Below the pieces are notes generated by a model, which worked only from the letters and a program-made list of their open reading frames with translations, was not told the DNA's origin and searched no databases. From assembly GCF_027409185.1 (NCBI RefSeq), contig NC_084469.1, forward strand, positions 104,471,835-104,535,834: 64,000 bases of DNA, given 5' to 3'. This DNA is from Cynocephalus volans (Eukaryota; Chordata; Mammalia; Dermoptera; Cynocephalidae). Of the stretch, positions 51,596-63,733 are shown in pieces; position 1 is the stretch's first letter; each line of letters begins with the position of its first letter. The translations under genes were made by a program, and so were the position numbers.

Positions 51596-52099
51596 TAGGA
51601 GAAAGTTAAACTCTCCTGAACCTTGATTTTTATTTGTGCAACACTTCTTTCCACCACCTTGAGGCCTTTCTTGGTGGAAGCGAGTCTGGAGTTAGAAAAC
51701 TCCCTACGGGCTACACCTGCCCTCACCTCACTAACTGGAGGGAAGTGAGAGGACTCCCGGAGTCTCTCTTTGAATTTACACGTTTCCTTGGTCAGATCTT
51801 CAGGAATACTGCGGTTCTGAAACAAAATCTTACTTCACTCTTCTTCTGTAGTGGGATCTGTCTGGGGACATCATATTTATGGGAATCAGCACCATGTCTT
51901 CCCAGGGCGTCTGGAGGCCATTTCCAGGTCTGAGTTTCCTATCTCACGCCTACTCTGTGCTTGCTTGCTGGGAAACATCTTCAGAAATCCACACCTGTTC
52001 ACTCGGAATTTTCTCCAAGGCAATGCCAGGTGTCTGAGTCCAGAGGGCAGAAACAGTGGTAGAATGTGTCACAGGACACACGTCCGGTCACACCCATAA

Positions 52100-52620
52100 G
52101 CACTGTCACACGTAATCTCAAAACAGCCATTGACGTCACAAAGAGATGCTATGTCCTAACTATACAATCGCAGGCACCCCCATCCCAGAGCTCTCTAGAA
52201 CATTCTACCCGCCCGGAGGTTCCCAGTGCCATGCACTGACCATGCACCGAGCTCCTCCTCATCTCTCAGCTGCACCACTCGGGGGTGGGTTGGCCTTGCC
52301 CCACTGAAGCCCGGACACACTTCTTCCTGGAACGCAACACGCCCACTGCTACCTGCTGCAGAGCTCCGGTCCCCATGTCCTATGGGGAAATGTCGATCTC
52401 AAAGCTCCGCCAATGCCCACGCTCACGGCCTCACACAGCTCCCAGAATGCAATGCGGAACCTCCGAGGATTTCTGCCTGCACGCAAGCGCGCAGGCGCAA
52501 GCGGCGCGGCCAGCCCCTGACAGAGGCTGCACTCAGAAGGCGTCTCAAGGAAGGGCATGCCCACGCCCGCATTCACAACAGCTTCCGTTCTTTTCCATGG
52601 TCCCGGAAGCGATATCCTCT
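52100..52620. promoter_or_regulatory. CpG-rich promoter-like block between the right gene and MAN2B1
   Basis: A full palindromic CRE, TGACGTCA, is at 52,131-52,138. A ctcccagaatgca motif resembling the ZNF143 site is near 52,438-52,450. CpG-rich sequence follows to 52,620. No exon could be defined on either strand. Confidence 0.45.
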
Positions 52621-52882
52621 TACTGGTTCAAACAACCCACACGGCCCAGCGTTAAGGGGGGGAAATCACACTGTGTTCATAGTGAGGAAATCACAAGTTT
52701 GTTTTATGTGGAATTGGAAGGTTAGGGTCAATAATGTGACCATGTACCATACTATTTGAATGTCCTTTGATGGGACGCTGCATTACCCATCATAAATTTA
52801 AAAAATATAGCAAAACTTTTCTTTTACGGAGTAGTCCTATCTGGTACTGACTGTTCAGCTCGCTCCATTCAGAATGGGCTTA

Positions 52883-53575
52883 CTGTTGTTGAAGAAGAAA
52901 AGAGGCCAGGAAAGTGGAATAAAATAAATGAACCACAATGACTCCATTTTTTAAAACTTAATTGACTTGCCCAAGAAGCTGCCCTTTCGTTAGAATTTAT
53001 TGCTTGACAGGCCGACCCCATCGCGCAGTCGGGAGAGTGCGGCGCTGGGAGCGCAGCAGTGCTCTTGCTGCGGGTTCGTATCCTATATAAGGATGGCTGG
53101 TGCGCTCACTGGCTGAGCGCGGTGCGGCCGGTCACAAAAATGACAAAAAAAAAAAAAGAATTTATTGCTTGACAAAGAAACTCCTTAGGAGATTTCGTTA
53201 TAACCAAGAAACCCATTGTTTAGATGAATGCAGATGCCATTGTTCAGAAAATATCCTGGGAAAACAGGATGATTATTGATCTGTTGTTTCTTAAAATATA
53301 TATAGGAATTACAAGTTGAATAGTCTAGATTAGAGTAGCCATAGATATTGTAAAAAGTCGGAGAAACAATTGTTCAATATGTCATAGTTATCTACTCCAT
53401 CTTTATACAATGTTTGGAACTTGTTTACTGCTTAGACTCACTATAAAACTTCCTCACTTTTTCTGCTTGTTGGGCAGACTTACCCACACTGAGAGGTAGT
53501 TTCTTCCGTTTGCAAACCTAATAAATGCCTCATTTACATTTCCTTATAGACTGAAGTGTTTTGCTTTGACACTAT
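52883..53575 (+). mobile_element. LTR-like block
   Basis: A TATAAAA box (about 53,442) is followed by AATAAA (about 53,520) and a short U5-like end, with a TGTTG start upstream. A GC-type SINE is inserted at 53,010. Boundaries are uncertain. Confidence 0.45.
53010..53157 (+). mobile_element. GC-type tRNA-derived SINE
   Basis: Full element; exact target duplication agaatttattgcttgaca. Confidence 0.94.
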
Positions 53576-53735
53576 TGGGTACCATTTTCAATGTTTTATA
53601 TAAGTTAACTCGATATACATAGATTAACTCAATTATATACATGTACATAGATTAATACAGCAAATTATATAAGGCCATCCTATGACACCAACATTGCCCT
53701 AATACCAAAGTCAGACAAAAGACAAGAAAACTATA

Positions 53736-53841
53736 AGGGCTGGCTGATTAGCTTAGTTGGTTAGAGTACGGTGCTGATACCAAGGTCCAAGGTTCAATCC
53801 CTGTATGGGCCAACTGCCAAAAAAAAAAAAAAAAAAAAAGC
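53736..53841 (+). mobile_element. tRNA-Ile-derived SINE monomer
   Basis: ggctggctgattagcttag start, long A-tail. Confidence 0.87.
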
Positions 53842-53879
53842 GTAGAAAAAACTACTGACAAATATCCCTGATGAATAAT

Positions 53880-56580
53880 TTTTAAGGAATTTACTTATTT
53901 ATTGAAAAGTATTGATTGTCATGATGAATATTGATACAAAAATCCTCAAGAAAAAAATACCAGCAAACTGAATTCAGCAGCGTATTAAAAGGATTATATA
54001 ACATGTCCATGGGATTTATCCATGAATGTAGGAATAGCTCAACATATGAAAATTAACCAATGTAATACACTACATTAACATTATGAAGGGGGAAAAAACC
54101 ACATGATTATCTAAATTGATGCAGAAAATGCATTTGATAAAATTCAACACCATTTCAGTATTAAAAAAAAAAAAAAGACTAAGTAAACTAAGAATAGAAG
54201 GAAACTGCCTCAACATAAAAAGGCTGTACATGGGAGGGCAGTGACTAAGTCTGAGGATACTGCTCCAGGAGGAAAACCTGTCATATCCCCTCCTTTCTTC
54301 CACTTCCCATGGCAACCAATAAAGGCCATTTATACTATTAAAAATTTTTTTATTAAAAATGTCTATATATGAATAGACCACATTATACTAACATCATACT
54401 GAATGGAGAAAGACTGAAAACTTTTCCTCTAAGATCAGGAACAAGATAAGGATGCCCACTTTCACAACTTCTGTTCAATGCAGCATTGGAAATCCTAGCC
54501 AGAGCAATTAAGCAATAAAAAGAAATAAAGGGCATCCAAATTAGAAAGAAAAAAGCAAAATTATCTGTCTTCACAGATGACATGATCTTATATGTAGAAA
54601 ACCCTAAAGATTAAAAAAAACTATTAGAACTAATAAACAAATTCAGCAAAATTTCAGGATACAAAATCAACATACAAAATTCAGTTGTGTTTCTATATAC
54701 TAACAATAAACAATTCAAAAATGATATTAAGAAAATTCCATTTACAGTGCATCTTAAAGAATAAAATACTTAGGAATAAACTTAACCAAGGAGGCAAATG
54801 TCTTGTACACTCAAAACTACAAATGTTCCTGAAAAAAAATTAAACACCAATAAATGCAAAGACATCCTGTGTCCATAGATCGGGAGACTTAATATTAAGA
54901 TGTCAGTACTACCCAAAGTAATCTAAAGATTCAATACAATGCCTATTGAAATCCCAATGATGATTTTGCAGAATTAGAAAAAAATCCATCCTAAAATCTA
55001 TAGTCTCTACTGTACCACAAATAGTCAAAACAATCTTGAAAAAAAGAACAAAGTTGGAGATCTCACACTTCTTGACCACAAAACTTACTACAAAGCTACA
55101 GTAATCAAAACAATGTGCTACTGGCATAAAGACAGACATATTGACAATGGAACAGAATAGAAAGCTCAGCAATAAACTCTAACATATATGTTCAAATAAT
55201 GTTCAACAAGGATGCCAGCACATTCAATGGGGAAAGGAAGTCTTTTCAACAAATGGCACTCAGACAACTGTACATCTACATGCAAAAGAATGAAGCTGGA
55301 CCTTTACCTTACTCTATATACAAAAAAAATTAACAAAATGAGATCCAAGACTTAAATGTAAGAGCAAAAACTATAAAATTCTTAGAAGAAAACATAGGAA
55401 TGAATCTTCATGATATTGGATTTGGCAATGATTTGGATATGACACCAAAAGCAGAAACAGCAAAAGCAAAAATAGATTAGTAAGCTACATCACATTTAAA
55501 ACCTTCTGTACATGAAAGGACGCAACAAACGGTGAAAAGGCAACCTACAGAATGGGTGAAAATATTTACAAATTATATATCTGATAAGGAGTCAACATCC
55601 AGAATATGAAAAGAACCATACAACTTAACAACAAAAACCAAATAACCTGATTTCATAATGGGCAAAGAACTTGAATAGACATTTCTCCAAAGAAGATATA
55701 CAAATGGCCAACAAGCATATGAAATGTTGTGCACCATCACTCATCATTAAAGAAATGCAAGTCAAACCCACAATGAGATATCACCTCATAAGCATTAGGA
55801 TGGCTACTATCATAAACACAGAAAATAACAAGTGTTGGTAAGGATGTGGAGAAATCAGAACCCTTTTGCACTGCTGGTGAGAATCTAAAATGGTGCAGCT
55901 GCTGTGCAAAACAATATGGGGATTCCTAAAAAAAGTAAAAAAGAATTACCATATAATCCAGCAACCCCAATTCTGGGTAAATATCCAAAAGAATTGAAAA
56001 CAAGGTTTTTGTTTGGTTTGGTTTTGGTTTTGGGGGCTGGCTGGTACAGGGATCGAAACCCTTGACCTTGCTGTTATCAGCAAAATTAGTTTTGGCCGTT
56101 GTTTGTTTGTTTGTTTGTTTTGGCAGCTGGCCTGTATGGGGATCTGATCCCTTGATCTTAATGTTAACAGCACCATGCTCTCCCAAGTTTTGATGCCCAG
56201 CCAACCCTAAAAACAGGGTTTCAAAGAGATACGTGCACACACATGTTCATAGCAGCATTATTCATAATAGCCAAGAGGTGGAAGCAACCCAAATGTCCAT
56301 GGCCAGACAAATGGGTAAACAAAATGTATATACATGCAATGGAATATTATTCAGCCTTAAAAAGGAAGAAAATTCTGACACATGCTACAACATGGATAAA
56401 TCTTGAGGACGTTTTATGCTGAGTGAAATAAGCTAGTCACAAAAAAAACCAAACACTGTATGATTCCACTTGTATGAGGCATCTAAGTCGTCAAATTCAT
56501 AGAAACAAAAAATAGAATGGTGATTGCTGGGGGCTGGAGGAGGAGGGTATGAGGAATTGTTTTCTAAAAAAAAATTTTTT
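53880..56580 (+). mobile_element. Long L1, ORF2 to 3' UTR, non-coding
   Basis: Sequence corresponding to ORF2 (tgatgcagaaaatgcatttg near 54,118) runs to a 3' UTR near 56,530, with many stops. Two SINE insertions interrupt it, and the block at about 54,225-54,345 looks foreign. Confidence 0.85.
56018..56209 (-). mobile_element. Two tRNA-Ile SINE monomers in an L1
   Basis: Two reversed monomers lie back to back; flanks aaaacaaggttt and aaaacagggttt are the target duplication. Confidence 0.85.
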
Positions 56581-56582
56581 GT

Positions 56583-56694
56583 TTAGATTTTTGTTTGTTT
56601 GTTGGTTAGTGGCTGGCCAGTAGGGGGATCCAAACAGTTGACATTGGTGTTATCAACACCACACTCTAGCCAACTGACCTTACCAGCCAAAAAA
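56583..56694 (-). mobile_element. tRNA-Ile-derived SINE monomer
   Basis: Reversed body at the L1 3' end (acattggtgttatcaac). Confidence 0.82.
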
Positions 56695-56699
56695 TATTT

Positions 56700-57228
56700 T
56701 TAAATTAAAAAAATCCATGTTAATAGCATCAAAAGGAATAAAATAAGAATAAATTTAACCAAGGAGATGCAAGACTTATACACTGAAAATTACAAAACAT
56801 TGCCAATGGAAATTAAAGAAGACCTAAATAAATGGAACAACATCCATGTACATGAGTAGGAAGACTTAATATTGTTGTCTTAAAGTCTTAATATTGTTAA
56901 GATTGAATACTCCCCAAAGCGATCTACAATTCAATGCAATCTCTATCAAATCCCAATAGCTTTTTCTGCAGAGAGAGAAAAACTGTTTCTTTTTTTCTTT
57001 TTTTTTTTTTTTTAAAGATGACTGGTAAGGGGATCTTAAACCCTTGATTTGGTGTTGTCAGCACCACAGTCTCCCAAGTGAGCTAACCGGCCATCCCTAT
57101 ATAGGGATCCAAACCTGTGGCCTTGGTGTTATCAGCACTGCACTCTCCCAAGTGAGCCACAGGCCGGCACTTGGCCCCTGTTTCTAAAATTCATATGGAA
57201 TTGCAAGGAATCTGAATAGACAAAATAG
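56700..57228 (+). mobile_element. Second L1 ORF2 fragment
   Basis: ORF2-like sequence (caatctctatcaaatccc) continues across a SINE dimer to an aattgcaaggaatctgaa motif. Confidence 0.75.
56993..57173 (-). mobile_element. tRNA-Ile-derived SINE dimer
   Basis: Reversed dimer in an L1 ORF2 fragment; flanks share ctgtttct. Confidence 0.9.
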
Positions 57229-57229
57229 G

Positions 57230-57276
57230 TGTCTTAGTCTGTTTGGGCTGCAATAACAAAAATACTATACACTGGG
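57230..57276 (-). mobile_element. MaLR LTR end fragment at the array border
   Basis: The tgtcttagtctgtttgg motif is the complement of a MaLR 3' terminus. It is cut off where the tandem array starts. Confidence 0.6.
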
Positions 57277-57655
57277 TCCTGGAGGGAGGCAGAAAAATCC
57301 TCTGAGGCACATCCAGCAACCAGGGAGCTCAGCCATGTTCTTGCATAGGATCTGGTAGTTGGAAACACCCCCCAAACCAGAGAGAGAGTTAGAAACATTT
57401 CTGGGGGGTGGTGGTATCTTCCACAACCAAGCACCAGTAGGTACCATGTCTGGTCCCAAGGTGCCCTCCCTGGCCTCCCTGCTCAGCCTAGACTGGTCTT
57501 TCTGTTCAGAGAGGATCTCAAAAATATTTGGGGTAGGCACATCCTAAAATCAGGGTCCCCAAGACATGAGGTGGCCAGGGAGCTCTCCAGGAGCCTCCTT
57601 GTGTGGCCCAGCCAGTCCCACCTTATGATAGGGGACTAAGAAAACTTTATAGAAG
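57277..57655 (+). repeat. Tandem array of degenerate repeats, first block
   Basis: Units contain gggactaagaaaa, accatgtctgg and gccctccctggcctccc motifs, the same as in the main block further right. The solo LTR and MaLR LTR separate it from that block. Confidence 0.75.
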
Positions 57656-57661
57656 CACCGC

Positions 57662-58258
57662 TGTGGAGTATATTTACATTTATAAAGCAAATATATTTCA
57701 CAGAGTCTAGTTCCCTGTAGTTTCAAGTTTAACCTAACTTCTTAAAAGTACATATAAAATGTTGACCTTGCAAAAGACAGGAAATTTTCCCCATGCTATA
57801 GTCTCTGTTGTAAGATAAAGAATTGTAACACAGCTAGGTTGCTGGCTAAAGGACAGACAAGTTACTGATTGATATGTAAAGTTACTGGGAAGCTGCTGTT
57901 GGGAGAGAGAATGTTTGCTAAGATCAAGCTTTTGTTGGTGGATTGACTTAACCTCTTGCAAATTGCATTATGGAATGTCACTTTGCTTTTACTGAATGTT
58001 ACCAGCCTATATTGTTAAACTATAACCCCACCTATGTTCTCTTCCTGTAACTTCCTGGTCTGGAGAATAAATGCAGGAAGAGAACCCCAATTCATGGTTA
58101 ATTTCCCAAATGGAAGGAATGCCTCTCTCTTGAGGGTTCCAGGAGATTAACCCCTTTGGGGCTTCTCACTGCTCAGAAGAGATGGGCTTTGAGTACTCCT
58201 TTGCAGCTCCATCACCCAGGGGAAGAGGGGTAACAAATCTGTGGGAGGCAAAGCAACA
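57662..58258 (+). mobile_element. Solo LTR of the same family, inside the tandem array
   Basis: This 597-base LTR runs TGTGGAGTA to AAGCAACA with an AATAAA near 58,066. The flanks caccgc (57,656-57,661) and caccac (58,259-58,264) form a 6-base target duplication with one mismatch. It is the same family as 43,057-43,611, in opposite orientation. Confidence 0.8.
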
Positions 58259-58278
58259 CACCACCAATGCCTGGAACC

Positions 58279-58824
58279 TGTTATGGGTTGAAATCCTAAC
58301 TCCTGCCCCCTCTCCCACCTGCAGTACCTCAAAATATGGCCTTATTTGGAAATAGAGTCATTGCAGATATAATTAGTTAAGATAAGGTCATTAAAGTTGG
58401 CCCCAATTCATTATGAATGGGTCTTTAGAAAAAGGGGAAATTTGGGACTGGCTAATTAGCTCAGTTGGTTAGAGCATGGTGGTGATAACACCATGGTCCA
58501 GGGTTTGATCCCTGTACCAGCCAGCCACCAAACAAGGGGTGGGGGTAGAGACTTGGACACAGACACACCCGGAGAATACTGTGAAGATGAAAGAGACTGG
58601 GGTGATGCTTCTACAAGCCAAGGAACACCAAAGATTGCCAGCAAACACCAGAAGCTAGGAGAGAGCATGGACATTCGTCCTCACAGTCCCTAGAAGGAAA
58701 CAACCCTGCCCACACCTTGAGCTTGGACTTCTAGGCTCCAGAACTGTAAGATGACACATTTCTGTCATTTAAAAACCACTTAGTCTGGGATACTTTGTTA
58801 CAGCATCCCTAGGACACTAATACA
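58279..58824 (+). mobile_element. MaLR-like solo LTR with nested SINE
   Basis: It begins tgttatgggttgaaat and ends actaataca, with perfect 5-base duplications gaacc (58,274-58,278 and 58,825-58,829). A tRNA-Ile SINE at 58,445-58,530 is nested. It inserted right beside the 57,662-58,258 LTR within the tandem array. Confidence 0.85.
58445..58530 (+). mobile_element. tRNA-Ile-derived SINE monomer in a MaLR LTR
   Basis: ggactggctaattagctcag start and accagccagccacc end. Confidence 0.87.
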
Positions 58825-58892
58825 GAACCCGCACAAGGCTGTGCTCTGGCTCTGGATGCCCTCCAGCAGAGTACTTAGAAAACTTTTTGGGA

Positions 58893-59066
58893 GGGCCAGC
58901 CCGTGGCTCACTCGGGAGAGTGTGGTGCTGATAACACCAAGGCCGCGGGTTCGGATCCCATATAGGGACGGCCGGTTCGCTCACTGTGTGAGCGTGGTGC
59001 TGACAACATCAAGTCAAGGGTTAAGATCCCGTTACCGGTCATCTTTTGAAAAAAAAAAAAAAAAAG
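58893..59066 (+). mobile_element. tRNA-Ile-derived SINE dimer in the tandem array
   Basis: Complete dimer; target duplication aactttttgggag. Confidence 0.93.
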
Positions 59067-60449
59067 AAAGAACTTTTTGGGAGATGCTCCAAATGAATGG
59101 AACCCACATGGGACCATGGCCATATCTTTGGCACCTGCCTTGGCCTCCCTGGCCAGACATGGCCCATGCCCTTCCCGACTTGAGGGAGACAGAAGAGAGT
59201 TCAAGAAGCACATCTGATGACCAGAGCCCCACATGGAATAGCAGCTGGGCCCAGGGAACTCTCCCACAGTGTCCCTACCAGGTTCAGACTGTCCCCACTC
59301 CAGAGGGGGCCTAGAAAATTTTGAGGGAAAAGCAAACCCCTCATGGGACCCTGGTTGACTTGTGGTTCCCTCCTTGTGTCTCCCTGTTCAGCCCAGGCTA
59401 GTCCCAGCCTCCAAAAGGGGACAAAGAAAACTGCTGGGGAGCAACTCCAACAACCAGGCCCCTCACAGGACCACAGCTGTGTCAGGTGCCCTGAAAATGT
59501 GTGCCTAGCTGGCCCAGGCCAGGGGGACTTGGAAACTCATGCAACACACTATGACCAGACCTGGGGTGCCTTCCCCAATCATCAGTGACCAGATAAGCCG
59601 GTCTCCACCACAAGTGGGGACTTGAAATGTGCTCGGGAGGTACTTCCTACAACCTGCCTGCATGCAGGACCAAGGACCCGGTCTCCCCTCTCTGCAGGGA
59701 AACTTTGCAAAATTTTCAGAAGGTGCAACTAGAGACCTGGCCCCATGCAGGACCATGTCTGGGCCAGGTCTGTCCTCCTTGGGCTTCCACTGCTGGCCTG
59801 GCCAGTCCTTACCTCATGAGGGATACTTAGAAAAAACAGGCCCCTGCACATGATCACAGGAGTCCCTAGCCCTCCCGCAGGGGGTCCTGGAAACATATTC
59901 AAGGGACAGATAGGAGGTGCAGGTGATTACTGACTGGGCCACACACAGGACTGCTGTCTTGCCAGGAGCAACTTCCTCCGGCCTCCTTTCTAGCACAGAA
60001 AGGATTCAGCCTCCTGAGGGGGACTTAGAAAACTTTCTGGAAGGCCCACAGGGGAATGAATCGTCCAGCGCATCTTACTTAGAACTTCCCTGTCCCAACA
60101 GGGCCAGCTCTCCCCGCCACGAAGGTGTTTCAGACCTGTTCCAAAGTACCCACCTCTGGAACTACCTGTTTTGCCAGGGATGGTTCTTACACAGGTTTTT
60201 GAAGGGTGTCCAATGAATGGCCCCACAGGAACTGCAGCTGGGACCTGGGTGCCGTCCCTCGGCTTCCCTGTCAGCCTGGGCCAGTGTCCCATCTTAAGAA
60301 GGGGACTTAGAAAAAATTTCAGGACGCACTTTCGGCGACGGTGCCCCATGCAGGTCTACGGCCAAGAGTGGGGCGCCCTACCAGGCCTCCCTGGCCACGA
60401 TCCTGGCCCCATTAGGGGAACCTAGAAAAATTCTCGGGTGGCGCTCTCC

Positions 60450-60900
60450 ACCACTTGGCACCGGGTAGAAAAGCGGCCGAGCCCAGGGCTCCCTATGTCG
60501 GTCACTACGACAGCACAAGTTGGTCCCCACGGGCGGAAGGGACCTCCGTGCACTCGTCAGCCAGCCCGCGCCATTCCCCGATGCCGCTCTCCCTGCCTTG
60601 TAGTGACAATCTCAGGAGAACCCGTTCTGAGGCGACGCGTATCGCAGCCAGGACGACCCTGCCGTCGCTACCGGCCTCCTGGAACTCGCCGGGTCCTCGT
60701 CCCACGCGCGCGGCAACCGAGCGCCGGGAACGATATAAAAGCGGCCACCAGGGGGCGCGCGACACCCGGCGCGACCCAGACGGACCCGAGGAGCCACCGC
60801 GTCCGGGCCTCATCGAACCGGGTATCTCGGCACACGGCGGTCGCAGGGTGGCCTGGTTCGCCCTCCATGGAATCCTCTGACTAGCCCAGGCTGATCCGGC
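60450..60900. promoter_or_regulatory. CpG island with TATA box and CTCF-type motif inside the array
   Basis: CpG is dense here, unlike the surrounding units. TATAAAA lies at 60,734-60,740, and CCACCAGGGGGCGC at 60,745-60,758 matches the core of the CTCF consensus. It could be an insulator or a promoter; there is no gene model. Confidence 0.55.
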
Positions 60901-62701
60901 CTCCAGAGGGGGCCTTAAAAATTTTTCGGGGGCGCCCTACATGGGCCTCCCTGGCAATGCCGGATCAGTCTCCCGCTCCCGGAGAGCTTAAAAATATTTC
61001 CGGGACCATTCAAAATCCTCTCTTCTAGCTATTTTCAGATACCTTTTTGTTGACTATAGTCACCCTACTGTACAATGGGACACCAGAATTTATTCTTCCT
61101 TCCTAATTGCAACTTTACCTGTTGGCCAACCTCTCCCAGTGTCCCTTCCCAAAATAAAAATAAAGATAAAATTTTTTTAAAAATATGTTTTCAGGAAGCC
61201 CATCTGGGGACCGAGCCCCACGCGGGATCGCGACTGGGCCCGGGGCACCCTCCAAGTAGTCCCTAGCTTGCCCTGTTGCCAGCTAGGAACATCGGTGGCC
61301 TGATAATCCACGCACCTCCTGATAACATATCTAAGTCCCCTTCCCCCACATAAACCTCTCTAAGTCGTCTTTTGGTGATGGTGACAGGCATAGACTTGCC
61401 AGAGAGACTCAGGGTGGGCACCTGGCCCAGGCTGTGGTTCTGCATGGGTCCTAGTATTGGACCCACTTGGTGGTACACCCCCCCCCATAACATACCCATG
61501 CCACCTTCCAAAGGTGAGGAACTGGCCTGGGCTAACAAGTAGACCCAGAGAAGGTGCCATGGGCCCAGGTGTTTTCTGGTTCCAGTCTCAGGAGGGCATC
61601 CTGAAGTTTCTATGACCTTCTGTGGAAGCCAGGACAGGCTTAGGCCACACATGGAAGCCCAAGGAGGGCACACTCAGCTCAGTTAGTGGGGCTCTGTCAA
61701 CAGATGTGTCCCCCTAAGACATTTCTACATCCTGAGTTGGTGTGGACAGACCTGGACCAGCCAGGGAGCTCCAGGCTGGGGGCCTTGAGTGTGCAATGGT
61801 CTTGTGTGGGGACCTGTTTTAGGAGGCACCCACCAAAGGCATTTCTAATCCCCTCTGGTGATGTGGACTGGACTGGCTAGACCAGTATGTCCCAGGAGTG
61901 TGTCCATGGCCCAGATGCTATCCTTATGTGCCCTGATTATTGTATTCTTCCACCGTGGGATGGAGGGTACAGGCCAGTAGAGAGGCTCCAGATGTTCCCA
62001 GCTGGCCTGGGTTCATTCCTTTCCTCCCCACCCACCACCTCCCAGGACTTACAGATATTCTCTAGAGATCCATCCACAATCGGAGACCCACACAGGATGG
62101 CAGCTGGACCTGGGGTGCCCTCTGCTGGCCTCCCTCTTTGGCTGGGACAGGTCCCCATTACTGGCATGGGACTTAGGAACCTTTTCAGAGCCTCCAACAA
62201 ATGGGCCCACGTGGGGCTGTGGGCAAACTCAGGTCACCATCATCAGACCACCCTGTTGGCCACGTCCAATCTCCCTTACTGGAGGGGGACTTGGAAAAAT
62301 TTGGGGGGGAGACATCCTAAAACAGGGGCCATGGGTGAGCCTGGGGAGCACTCCACAGTTCTCCCTATCTTGTCCAGGACAGTCCCAGCATCAACGGAAA
62401 GACTTAGAAAATTATTCTGGGGGCAGTGTCACAGCTGGCCTGGGCCAGTGCACGCTCTCCAATGAAGAGTTGGAAATACTTTCCAGATGTGCATTTGACA
62501 AGAGAGCCATGCCACACTGGGCAGTGTCTGGAACGCCTCTTTGGACCTCCCTGTCCAGCCCAGGCCAGCCCCTACCACAGGAGGGGGACTTAGATGTGGG
62601 GGTACCTCCAATACCTGGACCAATGTGGCAGATGGGTTCAGGGAAACTTCCTTTGGTCTCACTAGCTGGGCTGGCCTGTCCCTCTCTCAAGAGGGACACT
62701 T

Positions 62702-62755
62702 AGCTGGCCAGTTAACTCAGTTAGAGCATGGTATTATAAGACCAAGGTCAAGTGA
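62702..62755 (+). mobile_element. tRNA-Ile-derived SINE fragment in the tandem array
   Basis: Only the tRNA-like 5' part (tagctggccagttaactcag) is present. Confidence 0.7.
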
Positions 62756-63250
62756 AACTTAGGAAAAGGGAAGCAAACCTGGTAACCAGGCCCTGTGTGG
62801 GACCACAGCAGGATCCAGTGTGCCCCTCTACCCTACCCTGACACTCCTAGCTGGCCTACACCAAACAGGCCCATTGGAGGGGCACTTGGAAACATTAAAG
62901 GGTTAACATACTACCACCCTCCCTCAGCTTCCCCATCCACCCTGGGCCAGTCCTTGTCATCAGAGGGTGACTAAAGAACATTGGTGCTCAGTTGGTGCTT
63001 TCAATGATTGGCCCCTATGTAGGACCATGGCCAGGTGAGTTACTCCCTCTAGAGGGAGACTTACAAATCTTTTGGGGAGGTGCATCCAGCAACCAGGATC
63101 CACACAGGAACAGGGTTGGGAACACCCTCTTCCCACGTCCCTTTCTGTCCCAGGCAGTCCCACTTCTGGAAAATGACTACAAATTACTGAGAAGCACAGC
63201 CAAACACTGATCTTCACATGGACTGCAGGTAGGCCTTGAATGTCGTCCCT

Positions 63251-63633
63251 TGCCTCTCTGAGCCACAAGGGATGTTCACAAGACTGCCAACTGGAGTGGA
63301 CGTCGGTTCCTTTGGACTCTAAACTGTGGGCTTAACTGCAACATCTCCTTCCTCAGTAGCAGACCCCAGGGCACACCAGAAGCCTCTGCCTCCTCCACAA
63401 AGACCTCCCAGGTACCCTGCCCTCAGCACCCAGCTCCCCCCAGGCCAGGTGGGAGAGGACCCGGGCCAGCCAGGACACAGGTGTGAGGACTCAAGCTAGC
63501 AAGTGACCTCCCTGCAGGGCTCAGCCAGGGTTTGCTGATCTTTCTGGCTCATAATTCTGTTCTGCTCCAAAAAACAAGCACGCAAAACAACCCACACTCA
63601 GTCACATCACGACCTGAGTCTTAGTAGTGGCAT
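63251..63633. other. Intergenic sequence between the tandem array and MAN2B1
   Basis: GC-rich, no open frame or recognised repeat. It marks the end of the array about 380 bases from the MAN2B1 poly(A) signal. Confidence 0.6.
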
Positions 63634-63639
63634 TTTAAT
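63634..63639 (-). terminator. MAN2B1: Candidate poly(A) signal of MAN2B1
   Basis: ATTAAA on the minus strand lies about 95 bases beyond the stop codon. It gives a short 3' UTR and is followed by a GT-poor, CA-containing flank. Confidence 0.65.
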
Positions 63640-63733
63640 GGCTTTTGTTGGTGGGAGGAGCAGCAGTAAGAGGAGAGTCTGCCCCATCCCCCAAGCAAAG
63701 GGCTCAGGCTGGGAACCGGCCATCCCCACAGGC

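Larger units (their letters stand above)
58830..63250. repeat. Tandem array of degenerate GC-rich repeats, main block
   Basis: Dozens of diverged head-to-tail units of roughly 75-150 bases share three anchors: ggggacttagaaaa with a T/G-rich follow-up, a gcccca-gggaccatgg middle, and ccctccctggcctccctg-tccagcccagg. Anchors occur near 59,305, 59,420, 59,525, 59,615, 59,820, 60,020, 60,298, 60,414, 60,905, 62,160, 62,285, 62,400 and 62,585. The block at about 61,263-61,940 is in the opposite orientation. No known satellite was recognised. Confidence 0.75.

Noticed and set aside
52226-52759. 177-aa open frame in the CpG-rich block
   Set aside because: No recognisable domain or splice context; explained by GC content.
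61887-62465. 192-aa open frame in the tandem array
   Set aside because: It crosses several repeat units with no conserved domain; chance frame.
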